A stretch of DNA of 64,000 nucleotides from Megalobrama amblycephala (lineage: Eukaryota > Chordata > Actinopteri > Cypriniformes > Xenocyprididae), in assembly GCF_018812025.1 (NCBI RefSeq), contig NC_063053.1, forward strand, positions 7,819,123 through 7,883,122, in the 5' to 3' direction. Below are positions 1-12,114 of this stretch, piece by piece. How positions within the stretch are numbered: the first letter of the stretch is position 1; each line of letters starts with the position of its first letter. The position numbers and the translations under genes were made by a program. The notes under the pieces were generated by a model. The model saw nothing but the letters and a program-made list of their open reading frames with translations. It was not told the origin of the DNA and did no database searches.

Positions 1-3000
1 ACATTGTTGCATAAAAACGGTAGCACCACTCCAGGCCATGTATAATGAAGTAATAAGCCATAAGAGGCTGTGAGTGACATTAATTCTACCACAGGTGTTA
101 CAAATACTTTTAAATAAGGGCACTCTGCTTTATTTTTTATGCAGATACAGTAGTTGATCAGTGTAGATGAGAAACAGTCTGTCCTTTGAGATGATTGAAA
201 ACAAGTTAGTCCATGAAGCCTGGAGGAGGTTTTTATAATTAATCGTTAGAATAAATTGTTTTTGAGTGACGTGAACGTGATGAAAGTCCAGCCACTTCAG
301 TGTGTCAGTCAGTCTCTTCCTCTTTTAATTAAATTTCTGATGCTGTGTGTCTCAAATGGGGCTTAAAATAGGACATCTGTAGGACAGCGTTTGTGTTACC
401 ATAGAGACCTCCTCGGAGAGAGAGAGATTCCCACTTGTCTGCAAGATACTCCAGATGAACTGTGATGCAAACTTGGTCAGTTTGACATGGCAGACTAACC
501 ATTAACCAGTACACTCTGCTGGTTGGATTCATTTCACAGTTTGTCTGTCAGTTGACATTTGAGACATTGTTCTGTTGTGTAGATTATGAATGTGATTATA
601 TGTTGGCAGGTGTTACTCATGTCGACAGATGAACACAGCATGTCAACGTCAGTATCCTTCCAGAAGAAAGGGTGCAGATCAAATCTCATCTAAAATTCAA
701 TTTGAATGATAACAAGCATAGACACTGAGGGAGAAACGTCCCCCAAGTATTCAGATTAGTAATTTACTGATGTGGGGCTTTTACAATGGTTGATTGGTAA
801 ATAAGTACTTCTGGTCCACCGTAATCCTCAAAACTTGGTTAAATCATTGCTTGTGAATCCGTGTATCATTCATTCAGTCGTTTTTTGATTTAATATTGAA
901 AGTAGAATAATAAGACGATTGCTTTTTTAGTTTTTTCATTTAAAAAATAAAAATAAAAACAAGAATTCAACTGCTCTAGCCTACCGTATTTTCCGGACTG
1001 TCACATTAACACGTACGATCATCAGTGACTTATATAATGCATTTAATGTCAAATAATCTAAATGTAGACTTTTAAAAGTAGGTGTGTCAGGTATTTGCTG
1101 TGTTTTGGTTTATGTTTGTGGTGTGTGCCAGAAAGATGTTCAAGGAGATCGAAACGCGCTAAAGCAGTGCATTCTGTTGGTATTCTTTATCTTTCAAAGG
1201 CATGATATTTTGTGGTCATTTTGAATGTACACAAATAAAGAATATATATTTTACCATTTTGAATGATGTCCTACTCTTATCTGTAGGACTATAAAGAGTA
1301 TTAGCTTAAGTTATTTCAAGTGATCTCACACCAGCGCCTCGCATGCTCACACAGCATGGCATTGCTAACTTGACATCGCAGCCTGTTCATTATCAAAATA
1401 AAATATAGCCAACCAAACATATAGAAAATTATTGTGTGGTACAATATAAAGTCTGTGCCGGTCAATCATTATCTGTCACTTGCTTTTATTCCAAACTCTT
1501 TTCTCTGCATGTGAAGATGCTGATTTACATGTATATCGGGACCAGTTTCAATTCAAATAATTAGTTTAGGCTTGGCGTTTAAAATAAATGTTGTTTGTAA
1601 TGAATGGCACTATATATGGGCTATATATATTTTTTTTTTTACATCTACTATATATTTGTATTATACATGGCTACTTATAATTTTTCATTCTTGTTTTTTT
1701 TTTTTCTCAATTACGTTAATTTAAAGATTTCAAAGATGAAATGAATTTGCAATAAACGTGTTAAGAATACATACGACTGCAGCAGCGGAGGACTATTATT
1801 CTGCTGTGCGGAACTGAGGAAGAGGGCACGGTTTGATCTTCAGCTGTCCAATCAGCAGAAAGGGCTGTTTAATTCCCGCCCACGTGTAGAAATCGAATAT
1901 TCAAGCTGTTTATTTATTTTTCTACCCCTGAACAAAAAACTAAAAATCAAGTTGAATTCTTGTTTTTCGTCGTCGTTTTTTTTTTAATTAAAAAACGAAA
2001 AAGAAGCAATTGAAAGAATGATACACTGATTCTTGTGTCCCATTTAGTTGTTCCTGGGTCTGTGCATCAGGTGCAGTTTTGTCTTATTTTCAGAACCTGT
2101 TATTGGGTTGTCATGTGATAAATTATTCAAAACTAAAATAGCTAAGGTTTAACTTCTAGACGAAGTTGAACATTTCAGCCATTCTCGGTTTGAAAGACTC
2201 TAAGGTATGTCCGTTGTCAACATGCTGTCTGCTCTTTTAATAATCTCCTTTTTATAACGTCAAAATGTTTTATGACTATGTGTAGACAAAAAGGGTCCCA
2301 TGTAACTGACATGCTTATATAATAATTTGCCATTGACTATAGCATGGCCAAAAGTGTGTGCACAATAAAACACCACACCCATATGTGCTTGAGGGTTTCA
2401 TTTCAAAACCATAGGCATTACAAGGGAGTTTGTCCTCCCCTTCATGTCACATTGACAGTCACTGAGCTATTTGGTACTTCCCATTCTGCTGAAAATGTTT
2501 GTCTAAAGATTGAATGATGATATGCTTGATTTTATACACCTGTTAGCAGTATGTGTTGCTGAAATAGTCAAACACATTAATTAGAGATAGACATTTATTC
2601 ACCCTAATATGTTTCAAAACTTCTATGATGTTCTTTCTTTTGTAGAACATACATTGAGGATTTTAATTTATTTATTTTATGCCATTAAAATGGAAATCAG
2701 TGGTTACCAACATTCTTCAAAATACAGGAGAAAGAAAGTCAGATTTGAAACAACATGAGGGTGAATAAATGATGACTGAATTTTCATTTTTGGGTGAACT
2801 ATGCCTTTAAACAGGCATTTAACCGTGTAATTTATATCTGTGTATAAATTGGGGATGAACTTAAACTGGTTTAACTTGTAGTTCTATTTTTACATTTCAG
2901 CAGAATTATTGCACTTCCACATAAGCACAAATCAAGAGAATGTCAACTCGCATGGTTTATTTGACCTTATCTAGTTTCCTGATGTATTATATATAATGTT

Positions 3001-3711
3001 GTATATCCAACCCACATTTGCCGGTGTTTTCAGATTATCAACGCTTTTTTCTCCAAGCAGAGAGAGTGCGTGTACATGGTTGCCAAGTTGGGAAGATAAA
3101 TTAAACGCTGGACAGAAAATGTATCCATTTAAGAGAAAAGCTCTGTTTGAGGGATTTAAACTCTTAACATCTGGCAACCGCAAGTAAACGTGGAGTCTTG
3201 TTAACAATACTTGACATCACAAACGTCGAATCAAAATGAAACATTCTCAGGATAAATAACCAGCGGGCAAATTTCGCAGACAATTATGCTTGCTTAATTG
3301 AGAAAAGCGGAAATCGTGATCACTATTAAAATATGATTTATCATGCAGCCCTAACTGTGATTTTAATTGGATTAAATGTGTACTACAGTTTAAATAAACA
3401 CAAATTAATAGATTTTTCTCTGTTAATATAGTGTTATTCTGGTGAATGTGGAAATTTTAAATGGATTCTGTGTCATAGCTTGACATAGAGACCTGCACTG
3501 AGTGGCTGAAATTGAGTCTAGAGATCACTCTCTCTAAGACACATGAAATATTCATTGAGCAGAAAGGCCAGGTCACCGATTTTGTTTGTACTGCACTCTG
3601 AACAATATAGACTGTTATATTGATTATAGTCATCAAAGTCCTTCTTTTACAACAACAATTAAAGATTTAATGTGTTATCTTTGTATGTCTTTTTAATATC
3701 TGTGTCTGCAG
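1..3711 (+). other. Intronic or upstream DNA of marchf8
   Basis: This stretch precedes the first recognised marchf8 exon. I found no earlier marchf8 exon: nothing encodes the RING-CH cysteines and histidines, so those exons probably lie outside the window. It is AT-rich. A decayed MITE ends at about 2811. A loose inverted repeat joins about 900-975 with about 1940-2010, where both arms share the motif AAGAATTCAAC or its complement. No other feature is supported. Confidence 0.6.
2585..2812 (+). mobile_element. Decayed TTAA-type MITE
   Basis: The right end carries the family's terminal sequence (TTTTGGGTGAACTATGCCTTTAA) at about 2789-2811. The left end retains only degenerate ATTCACCC-like sequence. 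The same family occurs in better shape at 5633, 6607, 48805 and 56199, so this is read as an old, partly eroded copy. Confidence 0.6.
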
Positions 3712-6700
3712 TGGGAGAAGCTTCAGATGACCGCCAGCGAGAGGAGGAAGATCATGTGCTCGGTCACTTTTCACGTCATCGCCATCACATGTGTCGTCTG
3801 GTCGCTCTACGTCCTCATTGACCGCACGGCAGAGGAGATCAAACAAGGTTAGCCTCGACCACCCCTTCACCAGCCAGTTTAGCACTACCTTCACCACTTC
3901 CTCATCCAGCACTGTCTGCCTGCTTCCCAACAGCCACATCCCCCTCCGTTCCATACAGCTGTCCTTACGTTCCCCCCGGATTGTTCTATTGCTTATGGAA
4001 CGATCACATTCCTCTGACTGACAGCTGTTTGTTGTACTCAGTGATGCATATCTTGATGTGTTCATTACCTACATGCAGATGGTTTATCCTTTCTTTGAGA
4101 TACAGGTAACGCAATATGAGTGTCTCATTTTAAAGATATGTGAGCTGGTGCGCTCATAGTCTCACTGTCACATTCACAGACAGAGCACAGTTCATTCACT
4201 GATTGTCTAATACATATTAGGGACCTTTTATACGTCAAAAATGGCAAACTTTTTATGCATTTTGGCCATTTGTTGACACGACAACATCATTTTGGTGACC
4301 GAAAATGGGTTTCAAAGTGCAAGTTTTTGAAAATGATACTGTAATTGTCTCCATGTTAACTACAAAGACACAAATTTGACACATTTTTTTTATCGTTTTC
4401 GCGGATATGTGTAAACGTGGATCGTTTCGACAACATTCTCGTCTGTATGTGAAAAAAGCAAATGGAAAACTTTTCTGTTTTTAGTACATTGTTGTCATGT
4501 AAACACCCTCAGACAAACAAATGAAAAACTCTAATCTGATTTTTAAAGCTTCTGATGTATATTTGCAGTATTCTAAGAGCAATACAGTACATTAAACACT
4601 AAATATGTGGTTGGTGAACAATACATGGATAATGTACACTTTAATATCCCATTAGGCCACAGAAAAGTTAACTTTTTTCAAGTTTAAGTGCTATATGTAC
4701 CAAGACACTTGTTCTTTGTAGTTAAATTGTACTTGTTTAACAAAACTGGTTGTACATCGTAGATTAAAAAACATATAGTAATGGGTCAAAGGACTAAGCT
4801 AAGATGGCAGATGTAGTATGTTCAAGTACAATTTTATACTATACACCTACATAATAAAAAACACATTTCTTCAGGAGTTCTAATACAGTGTACATTATTT
4901 TAGATGCAAAAAGTGCTCCTGATTAAGTAATCATTGGATTTTCCAAAGTTTGCCAGATTAGTGGCATCAAATCTTAGTAGCAGGTAAACTGGATTTCTGC
5001 CAGCAAAAATCTATAATCTGCTTTGTTTTCTACATTTTTCTGTTATTGTGATAGTCTCAGATTTAACTGCTGCTAAAGGACCAGACACCAAACCGACATC
5101 AAAGAAGTAGCCGTGACGAAAGCCGACATTGCAAAGACTACAGCCATTGAGCAACTAGCATGTACGTTATAAACGCTCCATACCAGCAGATGGCAGTAGT
5201 CTGTATTTTGGCATCCTAAAAGAGAAACTGGAAGAGTTAGGACTGCGGATATTCAAAAGCGAAACAAAACCTGAACCAGCCAGACAGCCAAAAAGCCGCT
5301 GATAGTGGTCGTAGTTCAATTATCAAGATAACTATAATGATAACTGATATTAGTTTCCACACCAGTGAGTGATAATGTTCTGTATATTATAAGTACATGC
5401 CGCTATTATGTTGTTTGCCGCTTGAAATGCTTAAGATCTTTAAAGTTGGATGGATTCTGTTTGGCTGTCAAATGTTTTTAACATTCTCCAGCTGAAGAAA
5501 AAAAGTTCTGAAATTGATTACAGAGATATTGTTTCTCTGTGTCCTTGTGGTATAGACTTCCCTATTCTCATAGAATTAGAATGATTATTAAAACTTTATA
5601 GTTATAACTATCGTTCTTGGTGTGAACGGGCCTTAAAGTTTTAGTTTACCTAAAAATGAAATTTCTGTCATATGTACTCACCCTCATGTCGTCCCAAACC
5701 CGTAAGATCTTTGTTCAACTTCGGAAAACAAATTAAGATATTTTTGATGAAATCCGAGGGTTTCAGAACCACACATAGGCAGCAACATCATTGCACATTT
5801 TGAGGTCCAGAAAGGGTACCAAAGAAATTGTTAAAATAGTGAATGTTATGAAGCGACGAGAATACTTTTTGTGCATAAAAACAATGTTGATGTCAGTAAC
5901 TATGTCTTTTAATACCTTTCTGGACCTCAAAAGGTGCAATGACATTGCTGCCTACGTGTGATTCAGAAACCCTCGGATTTCATCAAAAATATCTTAATTT
6001 GTTTTCCGAAGATGAACAAAGGTCTTACGGGTTTGGGACGACATGAGGGTGAGTAATTAATGACAGAAATGTAATTTTTGGGTGAACTAACTCTTTAAGC
6101 TACGTGGAGACTAGTACATTAATGGTGGAGTTGATTTACTCACAGATCATCTCTCAAACTCCACTGAATCGATACCATTAGGGATCTGCGGATCGCAGGG
6201 GCCGGATGTGTTCAGAAAACATGACGGCATTGGATTTTATTTCCATATTGGATTTGAGCTGGGGTGCAAGTGTGTGCTTGACTAAAACACACCAATCCTT
6301 TTACCGCTCTCTGGGTGAGTTTTAGCACTGACCTCGACCCGTACGCTGATGGGTGTCTGACAGCAGGCACTTTACTGATTTGCTCCTAACATTAAGAGCC
6401 CATTCACACGCGCCTCATTGTACAAGAACTGTAGCTCAGAGGGAGATCTTTGATCACTGTTACCATGGTTACACATTGACTTTTCTTCATCTTGCATGGT
6501 AAGGCTTGAGCAGAGTCAGAGGCCTGTCAAGCGCAATGCATGCACACACCTGAATGTTTCCACGTGTCCATTTCTCATCTCTTGTCATTCGTAACCAGCA
6601 GTTATCTTAAAGGGTTAGTTCACCCGAAAATGAAAATTATCCCATGATTTACTCACCCTCAAGCCATCCTAGTTGTATATGACTATCTTCTTTCAGACGA

Positions 6701-9700
6701 GCACAGTCAGAGTTATATTAAAATATATTCTGGCTCTTCCAAGCTTGATAACGGTAGTGAAGGGGGGCGAGATTTTGAAGCCCAAAAAAGTGCATCCATC
6801 TATCATAAAAGTAGGCTCCACGGGGATTAATAAAGGCCTTCTGAAGCAAAGCGATGGGTTTTTGTAAGAAAAATATCCATATTTAAAACTTTATAAACTA
6901 TAATAACTAGCTTCCGGCAGACGGCCACACGCATCGATTTACGCCAAGAGTAACCGAAGGACGTGACGAAGGATGTAGGAATAGTGTGAGCTTAGACACC
7001 CCTCGCGGTTTAATCAAATAGGGCTGGCCAACAAACTCAGGATCCTCTTCTCTTATATCGAAATCCTTCGATACTTCTCTTTCTCGGGTCTTTCACTGTA
7101 AATCGATGTATACAGCCATCTGCTGGAAGCTAATTATTAGTTTATAAAGTTTTAAATATGGACATTTTTCATAGAAAAAAACCCATCGCTTCGCTTCACA
7201 AGGCCTTTATTAACCCCCTAGAGCCGTTTGGATTACTATTATGATGGATGCACTTTTTTGGGCTTCTCACACCCCCTTTTAATATAACTCTGATTGTGTT
7301 CATCTGAAAGAAGATCAGTCATATACACCTAGAATGGCTTGAGAGTGAGTAAATCGTTGGATAATTTTAATTTTTGGGTGAACTAACCCTTTAAGATATG
7401 ATTCCCACCCTCCTGCACCCCTGACCCTTCACCCCTATCGGTGGCTTCTCCTTTTGCCAATAGTGAAATAGTAACAAACTCTTTTTAACCATGCAGCGGG
7501 GAGAATACCAGGTAAATGCTTTTACATTTTTTTTTTTTTTTTTTTTTACATACCATTTTTTTTCCCTCCTAACTCTTTCCTCTAACTGTAATTATTTCTT
7601 TGAAGGTCCTCTCTTCCTCCCCCAGCTACATCAGCCATCTCTAGCATGAATGCTAGTCGCAGCCTGAATAAAGGCAATAATACTTCACAGCGAGAACGCG
7701 CTCTGAACGCAGTGTGCATGGCTGCCCCTTACCGTCAGTTGTGAATATGCTGGACAAAGGCAATTTCAGGCTTGATGGCCACTTATCACAGCCTGACTAC
7801 TTTTTTTTTTCTTAAATCTATTTTCTGGATATATTCAGGCACAAAAGATTAAAGAAAAAGCAATTGTTCATGACTGGAAAGGTAATGCGTTGAACAAAGA
7901 GGCGAGCGCTGCATTTTAATGGACTGTGGCGTGTTTTTATCGAATTTGAAACTGACGTAAATCTGTATCGACCTGATCTCCTCTGATATTACTCAGGCTA
8001 ATGTGTAGTTGTCAGTGTAATGAATGAGATGGACCAATAAAAACTGGTCCTTTGTATATAATTATGTATATTGTAATACACAAGATATTGATTTTGAAAA
8101 GGCCACTTCTATCAGTAAAAAAAGCATGCAGGTTTGCAAAAATGCAAAAGACTGTCCCGTAAGTACGGCACTAACCTCATTCTTTGCCTTCTGCCTTTGA
8201 TAATCATGTCAGGTGGACTAAAGCTGCACCCCGGCTTGACTTACGGAGCCTCCGAAAGCAGTACAGTATTCCTTGTCCAAGGCCTTGTGCTTGAACAGAG
8301 CGTAGCATTTAGAGATGTACTTGTAGCACATGGCAGTTCCCTCACACTTGATCTTTCCTGACATTTCGAAACGCTCTATTCCAGACAGGAAAGCAACTGT
8401 AAACAACTCAAAGGTTGGCTGAATTTATTTCCAATGAAGATGGACTGAGACGCACCTGAAATGTCTTTGCTGCTGGTCTCACTTCCTCAGCCATTTCTAA
8501 TGATTTTGTTAAAATGGTCAAGGGTGAAAGCATAGCCCTGTCTCCATTGCTGGCTCTTTAGAAGCTTGGGTGGGATATCAGGACTCCAGCTGCCTGTCTT
8601 TGCATCCCTGCTCCTGTGTTTGCCCCAGTGTTGTGCTTAACGCATATTTTAGATCTTGTGTTGTATTCCAGAAACACTTCATATGCACATAGTGTTAATA
8701 CAGTATTGCTGTAGGGCAATGTATTACTGCAATCTTGCTTTAGGATTGCTGCATATGGGTCAACGACATCAGGATCTTTCTATTAATTTATTCAGAAATA
8801 CATTAAAAAATGCAATTCATACATGCTACTGCCTGAATACACCTCTTCTATGATGGGGAAATATCAAGATGAAACGATTCTGAAAAAATTAAGAAAAGAC
8901 CTCATTAAAAGAATGGAAGTCTTGAAAAGAAAACTTAAAGTAAAAGAAAAGTAGTTTGACAATATAGTTTTTTTTTTCTTAGGAAAAAAAAGTTTCAACA
9001 AAAATGTATTCACTGCTTATTAATATTCGAAAAACCTTTTGTCCACCAAATCATAGTCGTATGATGTGACCCAACCAAATTCATGTGGTGTAATTAACAT
9101 GCAGAAAAAAATAAATGTAAAACAAGAAATGATCGTATAGAGGAATGTGTCATGGTCAGCAAGTCCCTTAAAATATCAGATAATATGATCTTTTTTGACA
9201 CAGCAAGGTTTTAAAATATGTTGTGTGTCTCTTAATGACAGAAACGTAATGATATTAATGATTAATTCATAATATTTGTAAATATACTTTTATATTTATT
9301 GAATGGATGGATGGATGGATGGATGGATATAGATATATGGATGGATGGATGGATTGGGGATGAATAGTTGGATGGATTGGGGGATGGATGGATGGATAGG
9401 TTGATAGATAGATGGATATAGATGGATGGATATGGATGATGAATGGATATAGATTATAGGTGGATAGATGGGGATGGATGGATTTGGGGGATGGATAGAT
9501 GGATATGGATGGATGGATATAGGTATATAGATGGATAGATGGGATTGATGGATGGATGGATGGATGGATATAGTTAGATGGATATAGATATATGGATGGT
9601 TGGATGGATTGGGGGATGGATAGGTTGATAGATAGATGGATATGGATGCTGGATGGATATAGATATATAGGTGGATGGATGGATATAGTTGGATATAGAT

Positions 9701-10709
9701 GGATGGATATGGATGATGAATGGATATAGATTATAGGTGGATAGATGGGGATGGATGGATTTGGGGGATGGATAGATGGATATGGATGGATATAGGTATA
9801 TAGATGGATAGATGGGATTGATGGATGGATGGATGGATATAGTTAGATGGATATAGATATATGGATGGTTGGATGGATTGGGGGATGGATAGGTTGATAG
9901 ATAGATGGATATGGATGCTGGATGGATATAGATATATAGGTGGATGGATGGATATAGTTGGATATAGATGGATGGATGGATGGATGGATGGATGGATAGA
10001 TGGATATGGATGGATGGATGGATTTGGGGGGTGGATAGGTTGATGGATGGTTGGATGGATGGATGTATAGGTGGATGGATAGATGGATATGGATGGATGG
10101 ATATAGATATATAGATGGATAGATGGGGATTGATGATGGATGGATATAGTTAGATGGATATAGATGGATGGATGGATAGATTGGATGGATGGATGGATGG
10201 ATGGATGGATGGATGGATGGATGGATGGATGGATTTGGGGGATGGATAGATGGATATAGATGGATGGATGGATGGATGGATGGATATAGATATATAGATG
10301 GATAGATGGTATTGATGGATGGATAGATGGATGGATGGATATAGTTAGATGGATATAGATATATGGATGGATGGTTGGATGGATTGGGGGATGGATAGGT
10401 TGATAGATGGGTATGGATGATGGATGGATATAGATATATAGGTGGATGGATGGATGGATGGATGGATGGATGGATAGGTGGATGGATAGATAGATGGATA
10501 TGGATGGATGGATGGATGGATGGATTTGGGGGATGGATAGGTTGATTGATGGTTGGATGGATGTATGTATAGGTGGATGGATAGATGGATATGGATGGAT
10601 GGATATAGATATATATATGGATAGATGGGGATTGATTGATGATGGATGGATATAGTTGGATGCATGGATGGATATAGTTGGAAATGGATGGATGGATGGA
10701 TAAATTGAT

Positions 10710-10793
<84 letters not shown>

Positions 10794-11108
10794 TTGGATG
10801 GATTGGGGGATGGATAGGTTGATAGATGGGTATGGATGATGGATGGATATAGATATATAGGTGGATGGATGGATGGATGGATAGGTGGATGGATAGATAG
10901 ATGGATATGGATGGATGGATGGATTTGGGGGATGGATAGGTTGATTGATGGTTGGATGGATGTATGTATAGGTGGATGGATAGATGGATATGGATGGATG
11001 GATATAGATATATATATGGATAGATGGGGATTGATTGATGATGGATGGATATAGTTGGATGCATGGATGGATATAGTTGGAAATGGATGGATGGATGGAT
11101 AAATTGAT

Positions 11109-11176
<68 letters not shown>

Positions 11177-11495
11177 TTGGATGGATTGGGGGATGGATAG
11201 GTTGATAGATGGGTATGGATGATGGATGGATATAGATATATAGGTGGATGGATGGATGGATGGATAGGTGGATGGATAGATAGATGGATATGGATGGATG
11301 GATGGATGGATTTGGGGGATGGATAGGTTGATTGATGGTTGGATGGATGTATGTATAGGTGGATGGATAGATGGATATGGATGGATGGATATAGATATAT
11401 ATATGGATAGATGGGGATTGATTGATGATGGATGGATATAGTTGGATGCATGGATGGATATAGTTGGAAATGGATGGATGGATGGATAAATTGAT

Positions 11496-11549
<54 letters not shown>

Positions 11550-12114
11550 CAAATTCTGTCACTAAAACATTATAAGCTTTTTAAAATCATATGAAATCAA
11601 CATGAATACAAAGAGAACTTGGAACATGTTTTGAATCCAAATGTTTCTTCTTTGTAATCGTGGACACTCTTATTTGTCATTGACCCTTATGTTTGATCCT
11701 TGAAACGTAAACAGATGTTCATGATGTAACAATGGAAAATAAGCACTGAAATGTGTGTGACATGCAGTGATTGACTTTAACTACTTCCTCCCTTTCGTTT
11801 ATCATACAGGAATATTGGAATGGCCTTTTTGGACCAAGCTGGTGGTGGTGGCCATAGGCTTCACGGGCGGACTGGTGTTCATGTACGTGCAATGCAAGGT
11901 CTACATCCAGTTGTGGAAGAGACTCAAGGCCTACAACAGAGTAATATATGTGCAGAACCGCCCAGAGACCTGTAAAAAGAACGTTTTTGATAAGCCCTCC
12001 CTTCTGGAACCCAACTTGGAAAATAAAGAGGCGCTCGGGCCGGCGCAGTCGGACACAAACTCTTCCCAGTACACAGAGACAGAGGACTACAGTATGGAGA
12101 TCCTGCACGTGTGA
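3712..12114 (+). CDS. marchf8: MARCHF8, membrane-associated RING-CH E3 ubiquitin ligase (3' part)
   Basis: The family ubiquitinates membrane proteins such as MHC II, CD86 and transferrin receptor in endosomes and the plasma membrane. Two exons are clear: 3712-3847 ([13 protein letters not shown], then TM1 [21 protein letters not shown] and DRTAEEIKQ) and 11810-12114 ([12 protein letters not shown]2 [22 protein letters not shown], then the cytosolic tail ending [10 protein letters not shown] and stop). Both have AG/GT borders and phases fit (136 nt, then 2 + 303 nt). The tail resembles MARCHF8 more than MARCHF1, notably NRPETCKKN and [10 protein letters not shown]. The RING-CH domain is not in the window. 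Direct joining gives KQGILEW, four residues shorter than the human loop as I recall it. A 15-nt microexon at 7497-7511, or an upstream acceptor at 11766, could fill this loop. Confidence 0.92.
5633..6098. mobile_element. TTAA-type MITE, copy A
   Basis: A 466-bp element begins TTAAAGTTTTAGTTTACC and ends GGGTGAACTAACTCTTTAA, with a TTAA at each end. The two halves are inverted copies of each other: CTCACCCTCATGTCGTCCCA on the left matches its complement on the right. No transposase is encoded, so it is non-autonomous. TTAA targets fit the Kolobok or piggyBac superfamilies; I cannot tell which. Confidence 0.8.
6607..7394. mobile_element. TTAA-type MITE, copy B
   Basis: A 788-bp element with ends TTAAAGGGTTAGTTCACCC and GGGTGAACTAACCCTTTAA. 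It is an extended palindrome: the left-arm segment around 6870-6910 (taaaactttataaactaataa-like) returns inverted near 7130-7160. It encodes no protein. It belongs to the same family as copies at 5633, 48805 and 56199 but has a different, longer core. Confidence 0.82.
7497..7511 (+). other. Candidate 15-nt marchf8 microexon
   Basis: The 15 bases CGGGGAGAATACCAG are preceded by a pyrimidine-rich tract and TGCAG and followed by GTAAAT. Inclusion keeps phase between the two marchf8 exons and changes KQ-GILEW to KQ-AGRIP-GILEW. That puts residues in the short loop between TM1 and TM2, where the human protein has four residues. The splice signals and phase are seen; use as an exon is inferred. Confidence 0.4.
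8245..8396 (-). other. Unassigned exon-like block inside the marchf8 intron
   Basis: On the minus strand a 152-nt open block runs from an acceptor (GTTTACAG) to a consensus donor (GTAAGT). It encodes about 50 residues including [19 protein letters not shown] and ending TAFGGS, with four cysteines. I do not recognise the family. It could be one exon of an unseen minus-strand gene, a degraded gene fragment, or chance. No matching neighbouring exons were found. Confidence 0.3.
9297..11548. repeat. GGAT/GATA satellite with higher-order units
   Basis: About 2.25 kb made of GGAT and GATA (also GATATA) tetranucleotides, interspersed with diagnostic words such as GGATTGGGGGATGG and GGTTGATAG. Two early units repeat at about 277 bp (for example 9431 and 9708). 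Later units repeat at roughly 419 and 383 bp (starts near 10374, 10793, 11176), each ending in a GATA run (10713-10792, 11108-11175, 11498-11548). The complement is an open frame rich in Ile, Tyr, Pro, Ser and His, which is a by-product of the repeat. It lies about 260 bp before the last marchf8 exon. Confidence 0.95.

Larger units (their letters stand above)
3848..9296 (+). other. Large marchf8 intron, proximal part
   Basis: About 5.4 kb of intron after the donor GTTAGC. It contains two TTAA-type MITEs (5633-6098, 6607-7394), a possible microexon (7497-7511) and a minus-strand exon-like block (8245-8396). The region near 4220-4510 resembles another dispersed repeat but I cannot set its ends. 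The remainder is AT-rich sequence without recognisable content. Confidence 0.6.

Noticed and set aside
3667..4065. 132-codon minus-strand frame over the first marchf8 exon
   Set aside because: Overlaps a clear plus-strand exon with correct splice sites; no homology or splice support on the minus strand.
9843..11552. 569- and 405-codon minus-strand frames rich in Ile-Tyr-Pro-Ser-His
   Set aside because: They are translations of the GGAT/GATA satellite, in which no tetranucleotide frame yields a stop on that strand.
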